From Chlorobium sp. (lineage in GTDB: Bacteria; Bacteroidota; Chlorobiia; Chlorobiales; Chlorobiaceae), in NCBI GenBank assembly GCA_013203905.1, contig JABMPC010000071.1, positions 1 through 33,624 on the forward strand: 33,624 nucleotides of DNA, read 5' to 3'. A program made the position numbers and the translations under genes. The notes beneath the pieces were generated by a model that did not search any database, was not told the DNA's origin, and saw nothing but the letters and a program-made list of their open reading frames with translations. Positions within the stretch are counted from its first letter, which is position 1, and the number at the start of each line of letters is the position of its first letter. Below, piece after piece: positions 25,762 through 32,274 of the stretch.

Positions 25762-26193
25762 CTATTCCACGACGCGGATCGGCTCCTGATGAAACCCGCC
25801 GGACTCCCGACGAAGCCACGCCGTCACCTCGCTGGGGCGGCCGCTCTTCATGGAAATTATCAGCATGGTATGGCCCGGCCGGGCAAAATCGACATCGTGG
25901 AGCGAAGGCACTGCGAGAGAGTTGATGTGGGAGTGGTACGAGCCAACGATTGCGTAACCCAGAGCCGAAGCCTCATGGCCTATGTCGTCATACTCGCGCC
26001 GGGAAATCTCAAACCCGCTTTCACGGCCATGATAGAGGCAGTTTCGGCAGGGCGCAACCTCATACACCGTGTTCTCAATCTCTCCCCTCCGGTCTGCCTG
26101 CTGTACTCCTGCAAACAGTCCGCAACACTCATACGGCAGTTCACGGAAAGCCTGTTCCTGAATGATTTCAAAAGCTCTGCGAGGTATTTTCAT
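25762..26193 (-). CDS. JAMM/MPN+ family metalloprotease (Mov34/MPN/PAD-1)
   Basis: A 143-residue single-domain protein with the full JAMM zinc motif: E22 (in YECCGLFAG), H87-S-H89 and, seven residues on, S97-x2-D100 (HSHINSLAVPSLHD). Bacterial members of this size include Mec+, which cuts sulfur-carrier proteins after C-terminal Gly-Gly in cysteine synthesis, and related deubiquitinase-like enzymes. No ThiS/MoaD/CysO-like carrier or E1-like gene is adjacent, so the substrate is unknown. It sits between purD (60-bp gap) and carB (59-bp gap) on the same strand. A TAATATAAA stretch read on the minus strand in the purD-side gap is a possible promoter. Confidence 0.88.
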   Translation of the reverse strand: MKIPRRAFEIIQEQAFRELPYECCGLFAGVQQADRRGEIENTVYEVAPCRNCLYHGRESGFEISRREYDDIGHEASALGYAIVGSYHSHINSLAVPSLHDVDFARPGHTMLIISMKSGRPSEVTAWLRRESGGFHQEPIRVVE

Positions 26194-26253
26194 TACTGAA
26201 CCATCGGATTACTGAAGCCTCAAACTTTATATTAAGGGGAATTTTTCGGGGAC

Positions 26254-27537
26254 TCAAAGCGCCCTTGCCCCTATATCCCTGCGGAACACTGCTCCATCAA
26301 AATGGACAGCGGCAACCGCACGGTACGCTGACTGAAGGCTTTCCTTCAGGGAGGAACCAACAGCCGTCACAGAAAACACCCTGCCCCCAGCCGTCAGGAG
26401 CCTTTCGCCCTCAAGCACCGTACCAGCATGGAACAGCGAGCACTCCTTCATCTCCTTCAGCGAATCGTCAATGGAAACAGCAATACCTGTAGGGTACCTG
26501 CCGGGGTAGCCTTCCGAAGCCATCACCACCGTAGAAGCCGAACCGGAGCGCATTGTAAAGGGAACATCCCGAAGCCCGCCGTCCACACTGGCAAGAAGCG
26601 CCGCAGCAAAATCACTCTCAAGAAGAGGAAGTACCACCTGTGTTTCAGGGTCGCCGAGGCGCACATTGTACTCCACAACCGACGGCTCACCGCCATCTAT
26701 CATCAGCCCCACATAGAGGAACCCCGTAAACGGGCAGCCCTCACTTCGCATCCCCTCAAGCGTGGGCACAACAACCCGTTCCTCAACTTTTTTCATCACC
26801 TCCGCCGTAACCACAGGAGCCGGAGCATACGCACCCATTCCTCCCGTGTTCTTTCCAGTATCCCCTTCGCCTATGCGTTTATGGTCCTGGGCTGGAAGAA
26901 AGAGCCGGTACTCGGTTCCATCCGTCAACACGAAAACGCTCGCCTCCTGACCTGTCAGAAAATCCTCTATCACCACCTCATCTGCAGCTTCACCGAACAC
27001 CCGCTCATCGAACATTTCACCAAGGGCCGAGCAGGCACTTTCATAGTCAGGAGCGATAATGACCCCCTTGCCTCCGCAAAGACCGCTCGCCTTCAAAACC
27101 TGAGGCCAGCCGGAAGCGGGAAGCGAATCAAGATAGGCTGCCGCACTGATCCGATCAGAAAAAACATGGTAACCGGCAGTGGGAATATTGTGGCGCCGCA
27201 TGAAATCCTTTGAAAACACCTTGCTGCTCTCCAGCCGAGCCGCATCACGCCGTGGACCCACAATCTTCATTCCAGCACTCTGGAAACTATCCACAATCCC
27301 GGCCTCAAGCGGCTGCTCAGGGCCCACAACAGTCAGCCCGATACCCTCCTTCCCGGCAAAATCAAGCAGATCCTCCACGGCCGTAGCCTTCAGATCAATA
27401 TTTCGCACTTTGCCCCCCATCATGGCGGTTCCCCCGTTTCCAGGCGCAACAAACAGGGCCGACACAAGCTCGCTCCCAGCAAGAGAGTGGGCCATAGCAT
27501 GCTCCCTTCCCCCGCTTCCCAAAATCAATACCTTCAT
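26254..27537 (-). CDS. purD: Phosphoribosylamine-glycine ligase (GAR synthetase)
   Basis: A 427-residue ATP-grasp enzyme that joins glycine to phosphoribosylamine in purine synthesis. Visible: the N-terminal VLILGSGGREHAMAHSL; GPEQPLEAGIVD; SKVFSKDFMRRHNIPTA; the ATP-grasp segments LKASGLCGGKGVI, EDFLTGQEASVFVL and AQDHKRIGEGDTGKNTGGMGAY; and the metal-binding VEYNVRLGDPETQV. Length matches the family at about 425. GGGAG lies about 5 bases before ATG 27537. It leads the purD-JAMM-carB-trpC string on the minus strand and is divergent from the acyltransferase gene. Confidence 0.96.
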   Translation of the reverse strand: MKVLILGSGGREHAMAHSLAGSELVSALFVAPGNGGTAMMGGKVRNIDLKATAVEDLLDFAGKEGIGLTVVGPEQPLEAGIVDSFQSAGMKIVGPRRDAARLESSKVFSKDFMRRHNIPTAGYHVFSDRISAAAYLDSLPASGWPQVLKASGLCGGKGVIIAPDYESACSALGEMFDERVFGEAADEVVIEDFLTGQEASVFVLTDGTEYRLFLPAQDHKRIGEGDTGKNTGGMGAYAPAPVVTAEVMKKVEERVVVPTLEGMRSEGCPFTGFLYVGLMIDGGEPSVVEYNVRLGDPETQVVLPLLESDFAAALLASVDGGLRDVPFTMRSGSASTVVMASEGYPGRYPTGIAVSIDDSLKEMKECSLFHAGTVLEGERLLTAGGRVFSVTAVGSSLKESLQSAYRAVAAVHFDGAVFRRDIGARAL

Positions 27538-27697
27538 TCACTCTCCCTTTCCCCCTGTGGTTTATCGGCAGGGGTTTATTACATTACTCACAACCTTGAT
27601 GCCAACAAAGGTATATAAAGCAGAGCGTGTAAATAAAACAATTAAAAAATTTCACAGCCCCGCCCCCTGTGCCCCCGGGAGCGTTTTACCTATCATC

Positions 27698-28315
27698 ATG
27701 GCCATATCGCCGATACTCTCCCGCCACATTCTTCCCGGCGCCCTCAGCCTCCTCTACCAGAGCCTGAGAATACAGGTGTCGCCTTCCGGCTTCAAGCCTC
27801 CCGATAACGACAAAGGCTACATTATCGCCTTCTGGCACGGCCGTATGGCAGTTGGCTGGCTTCTCGCCCACTCGCTTGCCAAAGGGCGCCCGGTTGCAGC
27901 CGTAGCCAGCCTGTCCGAAGACGGCAGCATCCTTTCCGATGCCCTCACAACACTAGGGTTCAAGCTTATCCGCGGCTCAAGCTCCAAAGGGGGAGCAGAA
28001 GTACGCAATGCCATGGAGGAGGAACTCAAACGCGGCACCATTGTCTCTGTCACCCCCGATGGCCCCCGCGGTCCCTTCGAAAGAATAAAGTATGGGACCG
28101 TGCGCATAGCCTCCGAAGGAGGGCACCCCATCGTCTTCGCTGAAATAGAAATGTCTTCCAGCCGCAAGCTGAAAAGCTGGGACCGGTTCCTGATTCCCCT
28201 TCCCTTCAGCAGAGTCCAGGTTACCCTTCACACCATTCACCCTCCTTTATTCAGCTCCGATAAAGAGCTACGGGCATTCTCCGAAGAGCTCTCAGACCGC
28301 TTCAGCCATGCATAA
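27698..28315 (+). CDS. DUF374 lysophospholipid acyltransferase family protein
   Basis: A 205-residue protein of the DUF374 (LPLAT-like) family. Visible: AFWHGRMAVG with H47, the likely catalytic histidine of an HxR/HxxxxD-type site; VASLSEDGSIL; GFKLIRGSSSKGG; and the family motif VTPDGPRGP (118-126). Such proteins are related to late acyltransferases of lipid A synthesis. The next gene, lpxK, overlaps it by 8 bp, which supports a role in lipid A acylation; the exact acyl acceptor is inference. The frame is open upstream to 27179, antisense to purD, but ATG 27698 gives the family N-terminus and is the first sensible start. No clear ribosome site is seen. Confidence 0.85.
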   Translation: MAISPILSRHILPGALSLLYQSLRIQVSPSGFKPPDNDKGYIIAFWHGRMAVGWLLAHSLAKGRPVAAVASLSEDGSILSDALTTLGFKLIRGSSSKGGAEVRNAMEEELKRGTIVSVTPDGPRGPFERIKYGTVRIASEGGHPIVFAEIEMSSSRKLKSWDRFLIPLPFSRVQVTLHTIHPPLFSSDKELRAFSEELSDRFSHA

Positions 28316-29348
28316 ACACCCGCTCTCCATACTGCTCAGGCCGCTGGGCATACTCTATGGGCTGATTGCCGACATCCGTAACGCCCTCTTTGATCGAGGC
28401 CTGTTCACCCCGTGGCGCGCCCCCTGCCCGGTTGTCTCCATCGGCAATATCACAGCTGGAGGAACAGGAAAGACCCCGATGGTCGACTGGACGACGAAGT
28501 ACTTTCTTTCACTTGGTTGCAGGGTAGCCATCATTTCGCGGGGCTACGGCAGAAACACGAAAGGGGTGCGGCTTGTCTCAGACGGACGCCATCTTCTCAT
28601 GAACGCAAGAGAGGCCGGAGATGAAACGACAATGCTGGCGGCAAACAACCCTGAAGCAATTGTAGTGGTTGCTGAAAAACGCAGAGAGGGGGCGCGTTTC
28701 ATTCAGAAAACCTTTGAGAATTTTCCACCCCATGTCATTATTCTTGACGATGCTTTCCAGCACCGCCAGATGGCGCGCGACCTCGACATTGTCATCATCA
28801 ACGCCAGCGAGCCCTTTTTCAAAGCACGAATGCTGCCGGAAGGGCGGCTGCGAGAACCGCTCCGAAACCTTGCGCGGGCGGACATCATCCTCCTGGGAAA
28901 AATAACTGACCCCGACGAAGCTGATGCCATAGAGCAAGCACTCACGGCAACCAACCTGCCGGTCCTCAGAACACGGGTACAAACGCTCGGCCTGCAGCCT
29001 GCACCCGATGCCGCCCCCCCGCTCCCGGCCCTTGCCTTTGCGGGCATTGCCGCCCCCGAAGAGTTCCTGGCAAGCCTTCGCAAAACCGGAGCGGAGGTCA
29101 GAGCCCACAGGTTCTTTCGCGACCATCAGCCTTTCACATCTGAAATGGTGCGTTCACTCATCCGGGAAGCACAAGAGAAAGGGCTGTGTCTCGTCACAAC
29201 CGAAAAAGACTGGTTCCGCCTGTTGGGCGACCCCCAACTGAAGGAGCTGATGGAAAAGGCCGGATGCCGATACCTGAAAATAGAAACAAGACTCCCTGAG
29301 GGAGACGAAAAGCTCCGTATGACCTTCAGAGATCTTGTCGGGAGATAG
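28308..29348 (+). CDS. lpxK: Tetraacyldisaccharide 4'-kinase LpxK
   Basis: A 346-residue inner-membrane-associated P-loop kinase that adds the 4'-phosphate to the lipid A disaccharide. Visible: a hydrophobic N-terminal helix (about 5-22), the family-specific Walker A GNITAGGTGKTP (46-57), ISRGYGR (about 76-82), DDAFQHRQMARDLDIV, GRLREPL and the C-terminal FFRDHQPF and TTEKDWFRL segments. Length is in the normal range of 320-350. The 8-bp overlap with the upstream acyltransferase gene implies one operon for two adjacent steps of lipid A assembly. Confidence 0.95.
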   Translation: MHKHPLSILLRPLGILYGLIADIRNALFDRGLFTPWRAPCPVVSIGNITAGGTGKTPMVDWTTKYFLSLGCRVAIISRGYGRNTKGVRLVSDGRHLLMNAREAGDETTMLAANNPEAIVVVAEKRREGARFIQKTFENFPPHVIILDDAFQHRQMARDLDIVIINASEPFFKARMLPEGRLREPLRNLARADIILLGKITDPDEADAIEQALTATNLPVLRTRVQTLGLQPAPDAAPPLPALAFAGIAAPEEFLASLRKTGAEVRAHRFFRDHQPFTSEMVRSLIREAQEKGLCLVTTEKDWFRLLGDPQLKELMEKAGCRYLKIETRLPEGDEKLRMTFRDLVGR

Positions 29349-29366
29349 AGACTTCGGAGGGAGGGT

Positions 29367-29912
29367 TCACTGCTCCTTGAGAATGGCAGACACAGCCTTG
29401 AAACGGTCACTTCCGGCCTCTCGAAGAAGCTCAAAGAGAGCCATTTCCGTACTGGTGAGCAGCGCTCCCGCCCGCTCCATGCACCCGATACCCAACTGCT
29501 TGTTCGCCTCGGTACGCGATGAAACCGCATCGGTGAGAATATGGACATTGTAGCCGAAATCAAGCAGCTCTATGGCAGTCTGATAGACACAGACATGCGT
29601 CTCCATGCCGGCGATGAGAATGTCGTTCCGACCGTATGAGCGAAGACTGGCCATGAAATCATCGCTACCGCAGCAGCTGAATGAAAGTTTTTCAAGAGGT
29701 ACCGAACCCGGAAGCAGTTCCCTAACCGGTTCCACGGTTCTGCCGAGCCCTTTGGGATACTGCTCGGTCACCATAACCGGCACTTCAAGCAGAGCGCAAC
29801 CCCGCAGCATTCTGGAAAGGGCTGCAATAAGGTGGTCGCTTCCGGCAACACTTGCCGCAAGCCGGCCCTGCACATCAATAACAAGAAGCAACGACTCTTC
29901 AGGTTGAATCAT
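29367..29912 (-). CDS. Isochorismatase/cysteine hydrolase family protein
   Basis: A 181-residue alpha/beta hydrolase of the isochorismatase-like superfamily. The catalytic triad is visible: D13 (LVIDVQGRL), K75 (EKLSFSCC) and C108 (GMETHVCVYQTA). The cis-peptide neighbourhood and TEQYPKGLG also fit the YcaC/ISOC1-like branch. Members hydrolyse amides, nicotinamide, isochorismate or related compounds. The substrate is not predictable here, and no siderophore or NAD gene is adjacent. It is convergent with lpxK (18 bp between stops) and stands alone. Confidence 0.87.
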   Translation of the reverse strand: MIQPEESLLLVIDVQGRLAASVAGSDHLIAALSRMLRGCALLEVPVMVTEQYPKGLGRTVEPVRELLPGSVPLEKLSFSCCGSDDFMASLRSYGRNDILIAGMETHVCVYQTAIELLDFGYNVHILTDAVSSRTEANKQLGIGCMERAGALLTSTEMALFELLREAGSDRFKAVSAILKEQ

Positions 29913-29996
29913 AGGAGGAATTGTCTAATGAAAACGATGGTTGAATACAACAGTACACAGAGAACAGCCAAGGGGAAACAACATACCTTTTTGTAA
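29913..29996 (+). CDS. Possible 22-residue ORF with a full Shine-Dalgarno
   Basis: AGGAGG (29913-29918) is followed, 9 bases later, by ATG 29928 and 22 sense codons to TAA at 29994-29996. The peptide reads MKTMVEYNSTQRTAKGKQHT and then FL. It would be basic and soluble. It begins immediately beside the divergent hydrolase start and ends 30 bp before the methyltransferase ATG. It resembles no family I know. AGGAGG is unusual in this window, where most genes have poor ribosome sites, so the site may be real. It may equally be a chance feature of the hydrolase 5' region. Confidence 0.22.
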   Translation, partial: RRNCLMKTMVEYNSTQRTAKGKQHTFL

Positions 29997-30026
29997 CTTT
30001 TAAGATACCATAATCACAGCAAATTC

Positions 30027-30533
30027 ATGCAAGACAAAACTGCCGCACCGCACTACCAGCCACCCGGAAAACGGGGGGAATACCTTGTTGCAATCCAGTT
30101 CCTCCTGATTTTCGGTTTCATTGTCCTTCCCGTCATGCCCGCAGTCCCCGACTCGCTCACCCTTTTGATTCCCGAACCCCTGCGCTGGACTGTCCTGATT
30201 CTCTTCCTAATAACAGCAATGATCTTCGGCTCGCTCGGCTCCCGCCATCTGAAAGAGGTACTCACACCCCTCCCCTATCCGGTTGAACACAGCCGACTCA
30301 TCACCACAGGCATCTACAGCCTTGTGCGTCACCCGCTTTACAGCAGCCAGCTGTTTCTGGCCACCGGATGGAGCATCTTCAGCCTGAGCCTCTCGCACAC
30401 GCTCCTCACCCTTTTTGCTCTTGCATTCTTCAGCTTCAAAGCCTCCCGCGAAGAACGGTGGCTTACCCTGCGTCACCCTGAATACAGCGACTATCGGAAG
30501 AAAGTCAAAAAATTCATTCCCCGGATATACTGA
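30027..30533 (+). CDS. Isoprenylcysteine/phospholipid methyltransferase-like membrane protein (ICMT/PEMT family)
   Basis: A 168-residue integral membrane protein with about four hydrophobic helices. The SAM-binding C-terminal half carries the family motifs TTGIYSLVRHPLY (about 92-104) and EERWLTLRHPEYSDYRKKVKKFIP (about 138-161). This small bacterial group is related to isoprenylcysteine carboxyl methyltransferase and phospholipid N-methyltransferase; true substrates are mostly unknown. The ATG at 30027 has no ribosome site. It lies 43 bp upstream of elbB on the same strand, so the two may share a transcript. Confidence 0.85.
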   Translation: MQDKTAAPHYQPPGKRGEYLVAIQFLLIFGFIVLPVMPAVPDSLTLLIPEPLRWTVLILFLITAMIFGSLGSRHLKEVLTPLPYPVEHSRLITTGIYSLVRHPLYSSQLFLATGWSIFSLSLSHTLLTLFALAFFSFKASREERWLTLRHPEYSDYRKKVKKFIPRIY

Positions 30534-30576
30534 AACAGAGCCAAAAGCCCACAACCTTAATCAATCACCATCATCA

Positions 30577-31233
30577 ATGAAAAAAACAGGCATCATTCTC
30601 TCCGGCTGCGGCTTCCTTGACGGATCGGAAATCCATGAAGCCGTCCTCACCCTGCTTGCGCTCGACCGTGCCGGCATTGAAGCCATCGTGCTCGCCCCCG
30701 ACATACCGCAGATCCATGTGGTCAACCACCGCACCGGAGAAGTGGCCCAGGGCGAGATGCGCAATGTGCTTGATGAATCAGCCCGAATTTCCCGGGGCGC
30801 CGTCACAGACCTTGCTCAGATAGACACCCTCAACCTTGACGCTCTGATTCTTCCGGGAGGATACGGAGCCGCTAAAAACCTCAGCGACTACGGCTTCAAA
30901 GGAGCCGAATGCAGCGTTAATCCAGATGTTGCCCGCGCAATCCGCTCGTTCCATCAGGCAGATAAACCCATCGGGTTTATCTGCATTGCCCCCGCTCTGG
31001 CCGCACAAGTCCTGGGAGCAGAGCACCCCCTGCTCACCATCGGCAACGACCCCTCAACGGCAAAAGATCTTGAGACAATGGGAGCCCGTCATGTCGACTG
31101 CCCGGTATGGAACGCAATCGTCTGGAACAAAGGGAAAATCCTCAGCACCCCCGCCTACATGCTGGGCCCATCCATCGCCGAAGTTGCAAAAGGAATCGAC
31201 CGGCTGGTTGAAGAACTTGCCAGGCTACTCTGA
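30577..31233 (+). CDS. elbB: ElbB-type glyoxalase / isoprenoid biosynthesis protein
   Basis: A 218-residue protein of the DJ-1/PfpI (glutamine amidotransferase-like) superfamily. The N-terminus GIILSGCGFLDGSEIHEAVLTLLAL, the VNHRTGE segment, LILPGGYGAAKNLSDY and the nucleophile-elbow segment GFICIAPAL mark the ElbB family. E. coli ElbB has been linked to isoprenoid output and weak glyoxalase activity; its physiological role is unsettled. The frame is open upstream, but ATG 30577 fits the family start. The last 9 bp overlap the end of the convergent permease gene. Confidence 0.92.
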   Translation: MKKTGIILSGCGFLDGSEIHEAVLTLLALDRAGIEAIVLAPDIPQIHVVNHRTGEVAQGEMRNVLDESARISRGAVTDLAQIDTLNLDALILPGGYGAAKNLSDYGFKGAECSVNPDVARAIRSFHQADKPIGFICIAPALAAQVLGAEHPLLTIGNDPSTAKDLETMGARHVDCPVWNAIVWNKGKILSTPAYMLGPSIAEVAKGIDRLVEELARLL

Positions 31234-32130
31234 GCGGCGGTTTTTATAAAATGGAATACCCGCCTCACGGGGGGCGGCCGAATGACCCATGAAACCCGCC
31301 AGCACCAGGAGCGTCACCACATAGGGAATTGTCTGCAGCAGTTGCGAAGGAATCCAGCTTCCCTGAGTCCATATCTCCAGAGACTCGGCAGCGGCAAAAA
31401 ACAGGCTGGCAAGTGCCGCACCCAAAGGGTTCCACCGCCCGATAATCATTGCAGCCAGAGCGATATACCCCCTGCCAGCTGTCATATTGTCGGTAAAGGT
31501 GTGCTGCTGGAACACAAGAAACGCACCGCCAAGAGCCGCCAGGAAGCCTGAAACCAGCACACCCGAATACCGCATGGCCTGCACATTGATGCCCGCACTG
31601 TCAGCCGTTGCCGCGTCTTCGCCCGTCGCACGCAGCCGGAGACCATAAGGCGTATGATAGAGAATCCAGTAGCCGGCGGCAACGCAAAGAGCGGCAGTAA
31701 GGAAAAGCGGATCAAGAAAAAGAGAGGCGGCTTCACATCCCGAAATACGCGGAGAATTGATGGAACTACCATAGAGCAGCACCAAACCGAATCGTGTCGA
31801 TCCCATCACAAGAATATTGACAGCAATGCCCGCAACAATCTGGTCGGCCTTCAGCGTAATGGTAATGAAAGCAAACAGAAGAGCCACCAGAAAACCAAGC
31901 AGAAGCGCTCCGGCTATTCCCCCGGCCAGAGAACCCGTAAAATGCTGCCCCGCAGCTGCGCCAAAAGCGCCGGCCAGCATCAGCCCCTCAAGGGCAAGGT
32001 TCACCACCCCGCCACGCTCTGAAAAAACAGCCCCAACGGAGGTAAGTACAAAGGGGACCGAAATACGCAGAATCTGTAAAAAAACAACCCCCAGCGCCAC
32101 TCCCGTCATCCCATACTGCAGTTCATCCAT
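31225..32130 (-). CDS. ABC transporter permease, nucleoside/branched-chain type (BPD_transp_2)
   Basis: A 301-residue polytopic inner-membrane protein with about eight hydrophobic segments. SVGAVFSERGGVVNLALEG (about 31-49), KADQIVAGIAVNIL (about 93-106), LRATGEDAATADSAGINV (about 168-185) and GRGYIALAAMIIGRWNPLGA (about 221-240) are hallmarks of the NupC/YufQ-type permeases that pair with a NupB-type permease, an ATPase and a BmpA lipoprotein. None of these partners is adjacent: convergent elbB is on one side and divergent uvrA on the other. Partner components must be elsewhere, if they exist. The ATG 32130 start fits the family. Confidence 0.88.
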   Translation of the reverse strand: MDELQYGMTGVALGVVFLQILRISVPFVLTSVGAVFSERGGVVNLALEGLMLAGAFGAAAGQHFTGSLAGGIAGALLLGFLVALLFAFITITLKADQIVAGIAVNILVMGSTRFGLVLLYGSSINSPRISGCEAASLFLDPLFLTAALCVAAGYWILYHTPYGLRLRATGEDAATADSAGINVQAMRYSGVLVSGFLAALGGAFLVFQQHTFTDNMTAGRGYIALAAMIIGRWNPLGAALASLFFAAAESLEIWTQGSWIPSQLLQTIPYVVTLLVLAGFMGHSAAPREAGIPFYKNRRSE

Positions 32131-32274
32131 GAAACCTTTTTATCCGTTTTTTGAAAATAGTCATTTTCTTCCGTTCAATCCCAGTGGCCATACTATGATT
32201 TCATCTTGCATACTGACAGGAATTAGCGTTATTATTCTTTTCACCCCTTGAAGCAACAGACGAGAACAGACCGA

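Noticed and set aside
27596-27619. TTGATG and TATATAAA upstream of the acyltransferase gene, considered as a -35/-10 promoter
   Set aside because: The spacing is about 12 bp, too short for a standard promoter.
27179-27697. Upstream extension of the DUF374 acyltransferase frame
   Set aside because: It runs antisense through the purD N-terminus and its promoter region, has no family match, and the family start is at 27698.
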